This document shows, in pieces, positions 44,538-54,289 of a stretch of DNA of 64,000 nucleotides (its first letter is position 1; each line of letters opens with the position of its first letter). A program made the translations under genes and the position numbers. Origin of the DNA: Rhodanobacter sp. Soil772 (GTDB taxonomy: Bacteria; Pseudomonadota; Gammaproteobacteria; Xanthomonadales; Rhodanobacteraceae); contig NZ_LMSK01000002.1 of assembly GCF_001428385.1 (NCBI RefSeq), positions 1-64,000 on the forward strand, in the 5' to 3' direction. Under the pieces are notes generated by a model, which was given only the letters and a program-made list of their open reading frames with translations, was not told the origin of the DNA and searched no databases.

Positions 44538-46544
44538 ATGGACAATCGCGAGTATCGGCTCGGCTACCGGGGCGATATCGAAGGCCTGCGTGCCATCGCC
44601 ATTCTTCTGGTCGTGGCCGCACACGCCAACGTCCCGTGGCTTGCAGGCGGATTCGTGGGCGTGGACGTGTTCTTCGTCCTGTCCGGCTACCTGATCACTG
44701 GCCTGCTGTTGCAGGAAATCGCCAAAACCGGCCGTTTGCAGTTCGCGAACTTCTACGCGCGCCGGCTCCGCCGGTTGCTGCCTGCGCTGCTGCTCATGCT
44801 GTTGTGCACCTGCCTGTTTGCCGCCGTTGCACTCGCGCCTGGCGAGCAAGGCGGTCAGGCCGTGGCGGCGGCCACGGCGTCGGTATGGTTCAGCAACATC
44901 CACTTTGCCTTCGCCAAACTCGACTACTTCAGTCCCGGTGCCGCCAGCAACCTGTTCCTGCACACCTGGTCGCTAGGCGTCGAGGAGCAGTTCTACCTGG
45001 TCTGGCCGGCACTGATGCTGCTGGCCTTCGGCGCATGGCGCGGCAAGGGCAATCATGTGCGACGACTGAAAGTGGCGATGCTCGCGATCGCCGCCTTCAG
45101 CCTGCTGTGCTGCATCGCGCTGACCCGCACGGCGCCACAAATGGCCTTCTACATGATGCCGTTGCGCGCATGGCAGTTCGCAGCGGGGGCAATGGTATGG
45201 CTGTACTTCAATCCACCCATGGATCACGACACCGATCGCCAGACGCAGCGCAAAACAACCCTCATCGCCCGCTGTATCGGCTGGCTGGGATTCGGACTGA
45301 TCATTGCTGCCGCACTGTGGTTCGACGCCAACATGGCTTACCCGGGGTGGCGTTCGTTGCTGCCTACCATCGGAGCAGCCGCGATCGTCGCTGTCGGCGT
45401 GCGCGAACCGAACAAGGGCATCTCACGGGCACTGTCATGGCGTCCCCTGCAAGCTGTAGGCCGCGTCTCGTACTCATGGTATCTGTGGCATTGGCCAGTG
45501 CTTTTGCTGGGCGGCGCACTCGTCACCACGAATAGCCCCGCCTACCGCGCCGACCTGGTTGTCCTGTCTCTTTTGCTGGCCATCGTGTCGTACCGCTGGG
45601 TCGAGTCTCCCATTCGCCATCAGGCGCGATGGGTCGTGCGGCCGGGCGTCACGGTTATGGCTGCGATCGCACTCATGATGACCGCCAACGTACTGTGCAT
45701 CGTCTGGTTCAATGCCACATCGGCCTGGGCAAACAGCCCGGCCCAGCAACGCTACGCGCAAGCACATGTCGACGCACCCGTCATTTACTCCATGCCCTGC
45801 GACGACTGGTATCACAGCGACGAAGTACGCTTTTGTGCGTTTGGACCAAGCGATGCAAAGCATACGGTGGTGCTGATGGGGGACAGTATCGGCGCGCAGT
45901 GGTTTCCAGCCGTTGCCGAGGTATTCAATCGGCCCGACTGGCGTCTCCTGGTCCTGACCAAGTCCTCATGCCCCATGGTGGATGAGCCGATCTTTTACCC
46001 AAGAATCGGGCGGGACTACGTCGAATGCAGCACCTGGCGCAGGAATGCATTGCAGCAGGTTGCCGGGCTGCGGCCGGACATCGTCATCCTGGGGTCTGTT
46101 CAAACGGCCAACTTCGATCGTACCCAATGGGTCGAAGGCACGGCACGGCTGCTGAAAGTCATCAGTGGTTCCGCGGGCCATGTCTACATCCTGCGGGGAA
46201 CTCCGCACCTGCCTTTTGATGGCCCCAATTGCCTCTCTTCAAAGAGCTGGCTGTCGTGGTTGCACCCCAAGCAGAGCACCTGCCAAGCACCGGCATTCAG
46301 CAAGTCAGACAACGATGTTTACCAGTGGTTGCGGGAGGCCAGCAGTCGCTTTGGCAATGTCTCCGTGCTGGATCTCAACGATGCCATTTGCCCGGACGGG
46401 GAGTGCCATGCGGAACAGGACGGCAAGGTCGTATTCCGGGATTCGCAACATATGACGGCGACCTTTGTCAAGTCCCTGGGCAGGGAACTCGGCCAGCGGC
46501 TCAACATGAAGAGTCAGCTGGACCAATCCGGGCAAATGCGGTAA
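44538..46544 (+). CDS. OafA/YrhL-like acyltransferase with SGNH domain
   Basis: A 668-aa inner-membrane protein. The N-terminal acyltransferase-3 domain (about 1-380, ten TM helices; YRGDIEGLRAIAILLVVAAHA with catalytic His, GVDVFFVLSGYLITGLL, FYARRLRRLLPALL, HTWSLGVEEQFYLVWP) is followed by a periplasmic SGNH hydrolase-like domain (about 430-668; VVLMGDSIGAQWFPAV, RDSQHMTATF). Such proteins O-acetylate LPS or other surface glycans. Start at 44538 with AGGGGACGG upstream. It stands alone ahead of the pilin genes; its glycan target is unknown. Confidence 0.93.
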   Translation: MDNREYRLGYRGDIEGLRAIAILLVVAAHANVPWLAGGFVGVDVFFVLSGYLITGLLLQEIAKTGRLQFANFYARRLRRLLPALLLMLLCTCLFAAVALAPGEQGGQAVAAATASVWFSNIHFAFAKLDYFSPGAASNLFLHTWSLGVEEQFYLVWPALMLLAFGAWRGKGNHVRRLKVAMLAIAAFSLLCCIALTRTAPQMAFYMMPLRAWQFAAGAMVWLYFNPPMDHDTDRQTQRKTTLIARCIGWLGFGLIIAAALWFDANMAYPGWRSLLPTIGAAAIVAVGVREPNKGISRALSWRPLQAVGRVSYSWYLWHWPVLLLGGALVTTNSPAYRADLVVLSLLLAIVSYRWVESPIRHQARWVVRPGVTVMAAIALMMTANVLCIVWFNATSAWANSPAQQRYAQAHVDAPVIYSMPCDDWYHSDEVRFCAFGPSDAKHTVVLMGDSIGAQWFPAVAEVFNRPDWRLLVLTKSSCPMVDEPIFYPRIGRDYVECSTWRRNALQQVAGLRPDIVILGSVQTANFDRTQWVEGTARLLKVISGSAGHVYILRGTPHLPFDGPNCLSSKSWLSWLHPKQSTCQAPAFSKSDNDVYQWLREASSRFGNVSVLDLNDAICPDGECHAEQDGKVVFRDSQHMTATFVKSLGRELGQRLNMKSQLDQSGQMR

Positions 46545-46711
46545 ACCCTAAGGCCACACCCAAGTGCACGACACGCCACGCAACGGAAACTGGCTCAAGC
46601 TGCGCTTAGACCAGACACATAGCACCATTTCGTGACCTCCGTCGCATTGCCAGCGCTAATCCAGCTTCTCTGCCGTCCTTTGGGTGGCTACCGGCAAGAT
46701 TTACGAACCAT

Positions 46712-46727
46712 TGGTACAAAACGTGCC
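46712..46727 (+). promoter_or_regulatory. Sigma-54 promoter of pilin gene 1
   Basis: TGGTACAAAACGTGCC matches the RpoN consensus TGGCACRNNNNTTGCW at nearly all fixed positions, with the GG-N10-GC spacing intact. A start about 12 nt downstream leaves a leader of about 20 nt before the prepilin ATG. RpoN with PilR is the usual control of major pilins. Confidence 0.75.
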
Positions 46728-46758
46728 TGTCCCCTCTGAACTCACAGGGGAGTCCACC

Positions 46759-47199
46759 ATGTTGCGCCAGCGCATTTCCGCCGGTTTCACCTTGATCGAA
46801 CTGATGATTGTCGTGGCGATCATCGCCATCCTTGCCGCCATCGCCATTCCGGCGTACCAGGACTATTTGATCCGGGCGCAAGTCACCGAGGGCATGAGCC
46901 TAGCCAGCGGAGCCAAGGCCGCAGTGTGGGATTTCGTCTCCAACACCGGACGGCTCCCCACAAGGAACGAATCCGCAGGCCTCGCAAAAAGCACATCAAT
47001 CACCGGGGATTACGTTTCCAGTGTGGACTTGGCTCCCGCCGGCAAGATAACGGTCGCATTTAACGCTCCCAAGGCAAACAGCAGCATCAAGAACAGCACG
47101 CTGGTACTTTCCGCCATCACCCAGGCCGGCAGTATCACTTGGAGTTGTAATGGCGGGACGGTATCGGACAAGTATCTACCCGCGACCTGTCGCAAGTAG
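46759..47199 (+). CDS. Type IV pilin, PilA-like (pilin 1)
   Basis: A 146-aa prepilin with leader MLRQRISAG cut before FTLIELMIVVAIIAILAAIAIPAYQDY (Glu5 of the mature form present). The C-terminal Cys pair (TWSCNGGTVSDKYLPATC) forms the D-loop disulfide. The start at 46759 lies behind AGGGGAG. It shares its N-terminal helix almost residue for residue with the next pilin, while the globular part has diverged. Subunit of a type IV pilus used for twitching, adhesion or DNA uptake; the assembly genes (pilB, pilC) are not in this window. Confidence 0.93.
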   Translation: MLRQRISAGFTLIELMIVVAIIAILAAIAIPAYQDYLIRAQVTEGMSLASGAKAAVWDFVSNTGRLPTRNESAGLAKSTSITGDYVSSVDLAPAGKITVAFNAPKANSSIKNSTLVLSAITQAGSITWSCNGGTVSDKYLPATCRK

Positions 47200-47403
47200 T
47201 CTCACCCCCGTCCCCTCATTGCTGCCGCCGCACAAATTGACAATAAGTGTCACTAAGTGCCCCGAATGAACAGTGCAAGCCCGCGCATCCGAGATCACAC
47301 TTCTGGAACTTTATGAGTCTTTCCACCAAGGGTTGCGGGCTTTCGTGACCGCGGGCACAATCCAAAGGCCTACGGATGTGAGGGAATACACCTGCGGCAG
47401 ACG

Positions 47404-47419
47404 TGGCACATAAGCTGCT
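47404..47419 (+). promoter_or_regulatory. Sigma-54 promoter of pilin gene 2
   Basis: TGGCACATAAGCTGCT matches the RpoN consensus at 11 of 12 fixed positions, with correct -24/-12 spacing. The start codon is about 125 nt downstream. The 345-nt gap between the pilin genes also contains the palindrome GGTTAGCTAACC (47514-47525) and no gene. Confidence 0.85.
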
Positions 47420-47544
47420 TGACTTTGCCGCGAGCTTCCTGGTCGTTCCGACCATGCGTATGGGGTCCGATCCCGTCTAGGGGGATACGGGACTGGGACT
47501 CAGGGGGCATCACACGGTTAGCTAACCAATACAGAGGAACCACC

Positions 47545-47991
47545 ATGAAGAGCATGCAGAAAGGCTTCACCCTGATCGAACTGATGATCGTGGTTGCGAT
47601 CATCGCGATCCTCGCCGCCATCGCCATCCCGGCCTATCAGGACTATCTGATCCGTACGCAGGTGTCGGAAGGTGCTGTGCTGACCGACGGTGCAAAGACG
47701 GCCGTCGCCGAGTTCTACTCCAACACGGGCACATTCCCGCTCAACAACGCGTCTGCTGGCCTGCCCGCTGCTCCTGGTTCGATCTCGGGCAAGTATGTGG
47801 CATCGGTCACAGTCGGCACCTCCACCGGCAAAATCACCGCGCTCTTTGGTAATTCCTCGAACGCGAAGATCGCCACCAAAGTCTTTGTTCTTTCACCGAT
47901 CGTCAACGCTGGTTCGATTGCGTGGAGCTGCCTGCCCAGCGGCGGCACCACCGTCGATCCGAAGTACTTGCCGACCTCGTGCCGCAATTAA
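47545..47991 (+). CDS. pilA: Type IV major pilin PilA (pilin 2)
   Basis: A 148-aa prepilin with the short leader MKSMQKG before FTLIELMIVVAIIAILAAIAIPAYQDY, and a C-terminal disulfide loop (AWSCLPSGGTTVDPKYLPTSC). A strong AGAGGA precedes the ATG, a near-consensus sigma-54 promoter lies upstream and a strong terminator follows directly, all suggesting high, monocistronic expression as for a major pilin. The globular part is rich in Ser/Thr, compatible with O-glycosylation by the membrane proteins encoded next. Confidence 0.94.
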   Translation: MKSMQKGFTLIELMIVVAIIAILAAIAIPAYQDYLIRTQVSEGAVLTDGAKTAVAEFYSNTGTFPLNNASAGLPAAPGSISGKYVASVTVGTSTGKITALFGNSSNAKIATKVFVLSPIVNAGSIAWSCLPSGGTTVDPKYLPTSCRN

Positions 47992-48011
47992 TACAGACTC
48001 TGCTCTGAGTG

Positions 48012-48041
48012 AAAAGGGCCACCTTGCGTGGCCCTTTTTTT
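48012..48041 (+). terminator. Rho-independent terminator after pilA
   Basis: A 9-bp stem AAGGGCCAC/GTGGCCCTT with a 5-nt loop is followed by T7. It directly follows the pilA stop codon. The open frame of the next gene formally begins inside it, showing that the true start of that gene is further downstream. Confidence 0.92.
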
Positions 48042-48080
48042 GTTGAGCTTTTGCCACCCATCTGCGAGCAGATTGATTTT

Positions 48081-50258
48081 GTGATTGAGTCTCATCGTTC
48101 CGGCGCTCGTCTGCTGGCGCTGACCACATTGATCGTCGCCGTCTTGGTCATGGCCTGGATTGCCTACGCGCCGGGGTTACACGGTGGCTTTCTGTTTGAC
48201 GATTTCGCCAACTTGCCAACCCTTGGCGCCACTGGGCCTGTAGATAATTGGGCCGCTTTCTGGCGCTACGTGACATCGGGCATCGCGGATCCCACAGGCC
48301 GCCCGATAGCATTGCTGAGCTTTCTTGCCGATGCACATGACTGGCCCGCGGATCCTTATCCGTTCAAGCGCACCAATCTTCTACTGCACCTGACGAACGC
48401 GGGCATGCTGATGCTGTTGCTAAGGCAGCTCGGGAGATGCAAGGCCAACGTGACGCCGCTTGCAACAGGTGCCAGCCGCCGTGCTTTGCGGATCGATATG
48501 GCCGCCATACTTGGCGCCGGGTTCTGGCTACTGCATCCACTGTTTGTATCGACCACGTTCTACATCATTCAGCGTGAGGCCATGCTGCCAGCTTTCTTTA
48601 GCCTGCTGGGTCTGACGCTTTGGCTACGAGGACGAGGCGACGTCTTGAAGGGACGGACCCTGCGCGGTCTGCTCTCGATCACTCTGGGACTTGGTGTTTG
48701 CACGCTACTGGCTGTGCTGAGCAAAGCCAATGGCGCACTACTGCCCGCCTTGGCGCTGGTGATTGAATTCGTATGGTTGAACCCTGATTCCACAGCGCAC
48801 ATTTTTGTAGGAAAGCCATCTCGAGTCATACCTGCTACCACTTCCTCGCTGGACAGGGACACGACGATTACAGTGGAGAAGCATCCTGGGGCCGAGGCAG
48901 TCCCTTACATATACCGATTGTCGATGTGGTTACTGGCGGGTCTGCCAACTCTGGCGATAAGCAGCTATCTGCTGTATCTGGGCTGGATGGGATTTGTCCA
49001 TGGCGTTTCTGCGTTGCGACCTTGGACGATGGGACAGCGGCTACTCACCGAAACACGCGTATTGCTGGATTACCTCGACCTACTGTGGATGCCCAGGCCA
49101 TTTACCGCCGGTCTTTTCAACGATCAGATCCAGGCATCACAATCACTGTGGTCACCTGTTACGACGCTGCCTGCGGTGTTGGCCGTTTTCGGCCTGATTG
49201 TCGGCGCCTGGATTCTGCGCAAGAAATACGCCGCATTGGCGTTAGCCCTGTTGTTTTATTTCGTTGCTCAGTCGATGGAGTCGACGACGATATCGCTGGA
49301 ACTGTATTTCGAGCACCGCAACTACCTGCCTGCGGTGCTGATGTTCTGGCCGCTCGCACTGTGGCTATGCGGAGTGAGTTTCCCCACCGGTCGATTGGTA
49401 TCGCTCACAGCGGTCGACGATGGCTGGATGGCGAAACGTGCGACCGTGCTCAAGGCTACCATTGCAGTGCTTCTCTTGTGCGGCCTCGCATGGATGACCC
49501 ATGCGCGCGCCACATTATGGGGAGATACCCGTGAGCAAACGATCCTGTGGGCGATGCTCAACCCGCATTCGCCGCGCGCTCAAGCCAACGCGGCGCAACT
49601 GGAAACAGCATCCGGCCAGCCTCAGCGGGCATTAGCGCGACTGGAACCTGCACTGCACGCGGAGCCGGCGCAAGTACAACTAGCCTTCAACCTCATCGAT
49701 GCTCAATGCATGCTCGGCGCGCTGAGCCCAAACGATCTGCAGCGGGCACGACTGGCGATGTCGACCATGCGCGATCCTGGCACTCTGCTGACGCAGTGGC
49801 TCGACCAACGCATCTCAACCGCCACGACCGGAAGCTGTCGCTTGCTCGATCTGATTTCATTGGAAAGTTTCGTCGACGCAGGTCTGGCCAACCACAGACT
49901 CGCGACGGTCAGCGGCCGGCAACAGGATTTGCTGTACCTCAAGGGCCGTATCGCGTTGATAAGGCGCAACCCCGAATTGGCGCTGCGCTATTTCAACGCG
50001 GCACTGGATCAGGACGTGCGCCCTGCGGCAGCGTTGAACCAAGCCGCACTGCTGGGCTCCTTCGGTTACCCCGATGATGGTCTGGCGCATCTCAAGCACT
50101 ATGAAGCCGTGCGCAGCCTGCGACCGACCTCGTCTTTCGGGATGCCTTGGTTGCACGCCAAGGTATTGCAATATCAAAATTATTGGCCCAACGAGATCGC
50201 TCATCTGCGCGATACACTGCAAAAAGACGTCCAAGACAGGGATACCAACGGCAAATGA
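48081..50258 (+). CDS. Large membrane protein, TMTC-like glycosyltransferase candidate 1
   Basis: A 725-aa inner-membrane protein with about 11 TM helices over residues 1-510 and a soluble C-terminal part with degenerate TPR-like helices (PRAQANAAQLETASGQPQRALARLEPAL). The first loop has FLFDDFANLP (acidic DD as in GT-C transferases); FKRTNLLLHLTNAGMLMLL and LELYFEHRNYLPAVL are motifs shared with TMTC/DUF1736 O-mannosyltransferase-like proteins. A GTG start at 48081 was assigned because the frame upstream passes through the pilA terminator. Position suggests pilin glycosylation, as for TfpW-type proteins next to pilin genes; that is inference. Confidence 0.75.
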   Translation: MIESHRSGARLLALTTLIVAVLVMAWIAYAPGLHGGFLFDDFANLPTLGATGPVDNWAAFWRYVTSGIADPTGRPIALLSFLADAHDWPADPYPFKRTNLLLHLTNAGMLMLLLRQLGRCKANVTPLATGASRRALRIDMAAILGAGFWLLHPLFVSTTFYIIQREAMLPAFFSLLGLTLWLRGRGDVLKGRTLRGLLSITLGLGVCTLLAVLSKANGALLPALALVIEFVWLNPDSTAHIFVGKPSRVIPATTSSLDRDTTITVEKHPGAEAVPYIYRLSMWLLAGLPTLAISSYLLYLGWMGFVHGVSALRPWTMGQRLLTETRVLLDYLDLLWMPRPFTAGLFNDQIQASQSLWSPVTTLPAVLAVFGLIVGAWILRKKYAALALALLFYFVAQSMESTTISLELYFEHRNYLPAVLMFWPLALWLCGVSFPTGRLVSLTAVDDGWMAKRATVLKATIAVLLLCGLAWMTHARATLWGDTREQTILWAMLNPHSPRAQANAAQLETASGQPQRALARLEPALHAEPAQVQLAFNLIDAQCMLGALSPNDLQRARLAMSTMRDPGTLLTQWLDQRISTATTGSCRLLDLISLESFVDAGLANHRLATVSGRQQDLLYLKGRIALIRRNPELALRYFNAALDQDVRPAAALNQAALLGSFGYPDDGLAHLKHYEAVRSLRPTSSFGMPWLHAKVLQYQNYWPNEIAHLRDTLQKDVQDRDTNGK

Positions 50259-52348
50259 GCACAGCATCAAGCACGCCTAGCCTTACCAGCAGGAGTCAAC
50301 TTGGTTGGTGGCTGCTGTTTACGGCTTTGATACTGACTATTGCCGTTTACAGCAGCGGTTTATCTGGCACTTACCTATTCGACGATTACCCCAATGTCGT
50401 CGACAACCACGGCGTCCAACCACATGACGCCAGTGTGCCCTCGCTGGTGCGCGCCGCGCTGTCATCACCATCAAGTGAATTCAAACGACCACTTGCCTCG
50501 CTGAGCTTTGCAGCTAATTACCTCACCACAGGTCTTGACCCTTACTGGATGAAACTGACCAATCTGGTAATTCACCTGCTGAATGGACTACTGGTGTTTC
50601 TACTGTGCAGGGCGCTGCTATGGGCAGCATCCACAAAGGACGTCGCATCCGATGTCGCCGTCACAGCGAAGGGGAATCCGGATGTAACAGGCGCACGCGC
50701 AGGTATCGTTGCCGCGCTGATCGCCACGGGCTGGATGCTGCTACCAATCAACCTTACGGCGGTGCTCTACGTCGTGCAACGCATGGAAAGCTTGGCCAAC
50801 CTGTTCGTCCTGCTGGGTTTGATCGGCTATGTCATCGGACGCCAGCGCACGCTGAAAGTGACCGCCGCCAGCGGCTATGCGCCCTCCCCTGCAAGCGGGG
50901 GCGGGCTGGGAAGGACGCACTTTTCAGCCAGCACCCGAGGCTTCACCCTATGCTTTGCCAGCATCATCGTCTGCACCGGCATGGGTATCCTGGCCAAGGA
51001 AACGGCGGTGATGCTGCCGCTATATGCCTTGTTGATCGAATGGCTCCTGTTCGGCTTTCAGCGCCCCCGGGACGTCACCGCAGCTACAGCATCCGAAGCA
51101 CCGCCAGTTAGGCGCCGTGATCGACGCATCATCGCTCTATTTCTGCTTGTGCTTGCGCTACCTATGACCTTGGGACTGGCGTGGCTGCTGCCTGGCATAT
51201 TCAACCCCGAGGTTTGGGCCACCCGGAATTTCACTCTGGCCACGCGCCTACTCAGCGAGGCGCGCATCATCGTCGACTATATCGGGTGGACGCTGCTGCC
51301 GACGCCGAGTGCGCTGTCGTTCTATCACGATAACTTTTACATCTCGAGCGGACTCCTGACGCCATGGACCACCCTGGCCAGCATAGTGATGCTGGCTGCC
51401 CTGACAGCGTCGATAGTCTGGTTGCGCAAGCGCCGGCCGCTAGTGGCGCTCGGCATCGCGCTGTTCCTCGGCTGCCAGCTGCTCACCGGCACCATCCTGC
51501 CACTGGAGCTGATCTACGAACACCGAAACTACTTTGCGAGTTTCGGCTTGTTATTGGCAATCGTGCCGCTGCTCGTCGCGCCTACGCAAGGCGTCACTGC
51601 CTTGCCGATGGCGCTGCCGCGCTACGCGCTGTTCGCCGGCTTGATGCTGTGCTGGACAGCCCTTACCGCGCTGACAGCCCACGCCTGGGGCGACCCGCTT
51701 CGGCTCGCCGAAGACCTCGCCAACCGCGCGCCACGATCACCCCGTGCGCAATACGAGCTGGGCCGTACCTACATCATCTATTCACACTACGATCCCACCT
51801 CGCCTTTCACCAAGCTGGCCTACGCACCACTGGAAAAGGCCGCCGCAACGCCTGGTTCGTCAATCCTGCCGGAACAGGCACTGATTTTCATGAATTCGCG
51901 CATGCATCTGCCACTGAAGGATGCTTGGTGGGACAGCATGGTTGCCAAGCTGAAAGCACACAAACCCGGCGTACAGGACGAGAGTTCACTGGGTGCACTG
52001 ACTCAATGCGTGCGCGAACAACGCTGCGACCTCCCGACGGGTCGCATGATGGGATCGTTCGTAGCAGCCCTCTCGCACCCCAACCCCAGCGCCCGCTTAC
52101 TCGCCACATACGGCGATTACGCGTGGAACGTGCTGGATGACCATGAACTCGGCGAACGCATGACCAGAGAGGCTGTCAAAACCAACCCGAGCGAACCGGC
52201 TTACCAGATCACTCTGATTCGCATGCTGGCCGTACAAGGCCGCAACGCGGAAGCCGAGTTGGCACTGAGGAAACTGACTGCCTTGAACATAGGCGGAAGA
52301 CTGGATCAAGATCTGTCCACATTGCGCGCATTGCCAGGGTTGCGTTGA
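50255..52348 (+). CDS. Large membrane protein, TMTC-like glycosyltransferase candidate 2
   Basis: A 697-aa paralogue of the preceding protein with the same layout: first loop YLFDDYPNVVDNHG, MKLTNLVIHLLNGLLVFLLCRALL, LELIYEHRNYFASFG, then a soluble tail of about 170 aa. Its start overlaps the previous stop (ATGA at 50255-50258), so the two are coupled. Between two TM helices it carries a segment (YAPSPASGGGLGR) encoded by an in-frame copy of a dispersed intergenic element. The pair may glycosylate one pilin each or act in series. Confidence 0.75.
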   Translation: MSTASSTPSLTSRSQLGWWLLFTALILTIAVYSSGLSGTYLFDDYPNVVDNHGVQPHDASVPSLVRAALSSPSSEFKRPLASLSFAANYLTTGLDPYWMKLTNLVIHLLNGLLVFLLCRALLWAASTKDVASDVAVTAKGNPDVTGARAGIVAALIATGWMLLPINLTAVLYVVQRMESLANLFVLLGLIGYVIGRQRTLKVTAASGYAPSPASGGGLGRTHFSASTRGFTLCFASIIVCTGMGILAKETAVMLPLYALLIEWLLFGFQRPRDVTAATASEAPPVRRRDRRIIALFLLVLALPMTLGLAWLLPGIFNPEVWATRNFTLATRLLSEARIIVDYIGWTLLPTPSALSFYHDNFYISSGLLTPWTTLASIVMLAALTASIVWLRKRRPLVALGIALFLGCQLLTGTILPLELIYEHRNYFASFGLLLAIVPLLVAPTQGVTALPMALPRYALFAGLMLCWTALTALTAHAWGDPLRLAEDLANRAPRSPRAQYELGRTYIIYSHYDPTSPFTKLAYAPLEKAAATPGSSILPEQALIFMNSRMHLPLKDAWWDSMVAKLKAHKPGVQDESSLGALTQCVREQRCDLPTGRMMGSFVAALSHPNPSARLLATYGDYAWNVLDDHELGERMTREAVKTNPSEPAYQITLIRMLAVQGRNAEAELALRKLTALNIGGRLDQDLSTLRALPGLR
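50880..50914 (+). repeat. Dispersed GC-rich element inside a reading frame
   Basis: CCCTCCCCTGCAAGCGGG and the following GGCGGGCTGGGAAGG resemble the element in the gene-free gap at 42043-42075. Here it lies in frame inside the second TMTC-like gene, adding about 12 residues to a loop. Confidence 0.55.
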
Positions 52349-52445
52349 TCGCTACCCGTTCCGGGCCGGCAGAGAGATTTCTTTCCTTCGCCAACCATTT
52401 ATCCTTGAGCTTTGACCATCAGGTCATCGACTAAGCCAGGTTCTC

Positions 52446-53216
52446 ATGAAAGCAGTCATCCTCGCCGGTGGTCTGGGTACGCGGATCAGCGAAGAAACCA
52501 CTGTGCGCCCCAAGCCGATGATTGACATTGGCGGCAAGCCGGTGCTCTGGCACATCCTGAAGATCTACTCGCAGCACGGCATCAACGACTTCATCATCTG
52601 CCTGGGCTACAAGGGCTACATGGTCAAGGAGTACTTCGCCAATTATTTCCTGCACACGTCGGACGTCACGTTCGACCTGGCCAACAACCGCATGGACGTG
52701 CACCAGCAGCATGCCGAGCCGTGGCGGGTCACCTTGGTTGATACCGGCGACCAGACACAGACCGGTGGGCGTCTGAAGCGGGTCGAAAACTATCTGGATG
52801 GCGAGACGTTCTGTTTCACCTATGGCGACGGCCTCGCCGACATCGATGTCACGGCACAACTGATCTTCCACAAGACCAGAGCCAGCCTGGCCACCATGTG
52901 CGCGGTGCAGCCACCGGGGCGCTTCGGCGCCATCGATATTCAGGACAACCGGATCACTCGCTTCGAGGAAAAGCCTTCCGGCGATGGCTCGTGGATTAAT
53001 GGCGGCTTTTTCATTCTTGAGCCCGGTGTATTCGACTACATCAAAGGTGACGCCACGATATGGGAGCGCGACCCGCTGGAGGCGCTTGCGCGTGATGGCC
53101 AGCTTTCCGCGTACATGCACGCCGGCTTCTGGCAGCCAATGGATACGCTGCGTGACAAGCTGAAACTTGAAGAACTCTGGCAAAACGGCCATGCCCCATG
53201 GAAAGTCTGGCCTTGA
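52446..53216 (+). CDS. rfbF: Glucose-1-phosphate cytidylyltransferase
   Basis: A 256-aa enzyme joining CTP and glucose-1-phosphate to CDP-glucose. The nucleotide-binding [32 protein letters not shown] and the family segments [44 protein letters not shown] and [12 protein letters not shown] identify RfbF. Length is normal. First gene of the polysaccharide cluster; a TGACC-N4-GGTCA inverted repeat lies just upstream (52413-52426). It overlaps the next gene by 19 nt. Confidence 0.97.
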   Translation: MKAVILAGGLGTRISEETTVRPKPMIDIGGKPVLWHILKIYSQHGINDFIICLGYKGYMVKEYFANYFLHTSDVTFDLANNRMDVHQQHAEPWRVTLVDTGDQTQTGGRLKRVENYLDGETFCFTYGDGLADIDVTAQLIFHKTRASLATMCAVQPPGRFGAIDIQDNRITRFEEKPSGDGSWINGGFFILEPGVFDYIKGDATIWERDPLEALARDGQLSAYMHAGFWQPMDTLRDKLKLEELWQNGHAPWKVWP

Positions 53217-54289
53217 ACGATCTGTTTGGTGGCGCCTACGCTGATCGCCAAGTGCTGGTCACTGGGCACACCGGTTTCAAAGGTTCGTGGCTCTGCTTGT
53301 GGCTGACCGCACTGGGCGCACGTGTTACCGGTCTGGCGCTCGCGCCGGACACCGAACCGGCGCACTGGAAGCTGCTTGGACTGCACAACGTGCGCGACCT
53401 GCAGGTGGATCTGCGCGATGCCCCTGCGGTACGGCAAACCCTGGAGCTGGCCCAGCCGGAAGTCATCTTCCACCTGGCGGCGCAGCCGCTGGTTCGGCGC
53501 AGCTATCACGAACCGGTCGCCACCTTTGACACCAACGTACTCGGCTTGGTCAACCTGCTTGAGGCTGTGCGCGCCACGCCGTCGGTGCGCGCCCTCGTCA
53601 ACGCCACCACCGACAAGGTCTACTTGGAGCAGGCCACCGTCGCCGGTTATCGAGAAGATCACCCACTGGGTGGGCATGATCCGTACAGTACCTCCAAGGC
53701 CTGCGCCGAACTGGTGACGGAGTGCTACCGCAAGAGCTTTTTCAACGACTCCGGACCGCGCGTCGCCACGGCACGCGCAGGCAATGTCATCGGCGGTGGC
53801 GATTGGTCGCAAGACCGGCTGGTGCCGGATATGGTGCGCGCCGCATCCAGCGGTTCAACGCTGCAGATTAGAAATCCTGAGGCCATCCGGCCATGGCAGC
53901 ACGTACTTGAACCGCTGTCAGGCTATCTGCGGTTGGGTCAGCAGTTGCTCGCCGGAAAACCAGTCGAGGGACCATGGAACTTCGGCCCTGCCGCCGATGC
54001 CACGCTGCCGGTGCAGGCGCTGGTTGCGCTGATGCAGTCGCACTGGCCACAACTGCGCAGCGAACATCAGCAGGGGCCACACCCGCACGAGGCTGGGATT
54101 TTGCGGCTGGATGCCTCCAAGGCGGCACAGCAACTGGGGTGGCGCCCAGTGTGGAACGCACAGACCACACTGCAGTCGACCATCCAGTGGTATCGCGACT
54201 ATTACGAGCGCGGTCGGCTGTGCAGCCGTGAGAACCTGCAAACCTACATCGAGGCTGCCCGCACGGCGGGGCTGGAGTGGGCCGCATGA
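53198..54289 (+). CDS. rfbG: CDP-glucose 4,6-dehydratase
   Basis: A 363-aa extended short-chain dehydrogenase converting CDP-glucose to CDP-4-keto-6-deoxyglucose. The NAD-binding [11 protein letters not shown] is the RfbG signature; ATTDKVY replaces the usual TSDK; catalytic YSTSK follows in [32 protein letters not shown] is also diagnostic. It is coupled to rfbF (19-nt overlap) and to the epimerase (4-nt overlap). Confidence 0.96.
   Translation: MESLALNDLFGGAYADRQVLVTGHTGFKGSWLCLWLTALGARVTGLALAPDTEPAHWKLLGLHNVRDLQVDLRDAPAVRQTLELAQPEVIFHLAAQPLVRRSYHEPVATFDTNVLGLVNLLEAVRATPSVRALVNATTDKVYLEQATVAGYREDHPLGGHDPYSTSKACAELVTECYRKSFFNDSGPRVATARAGNVIGGGDWSQDRLVPDMVRAASSGSTLQIRNPEAIRPWQHVLEPLSGYLRLGQQLLAGKPVEGPWNFGPAADATLPVQALVALMQSHWPQLRSEHQQGPHPHEAGILRLDASKAAQQLGWRPVWNAQTTLQSTIQWYRDYYERGRLCSRENLQTYIEAARTAGLEWAA

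Noticed and set aside
48009-48080. Early GTG start of the first TMTC-like gene
   Set aside because: It lies inside the pilA terminator hairpin, which would block translation initiation; a GTG at 48081 fits the first TM helix.
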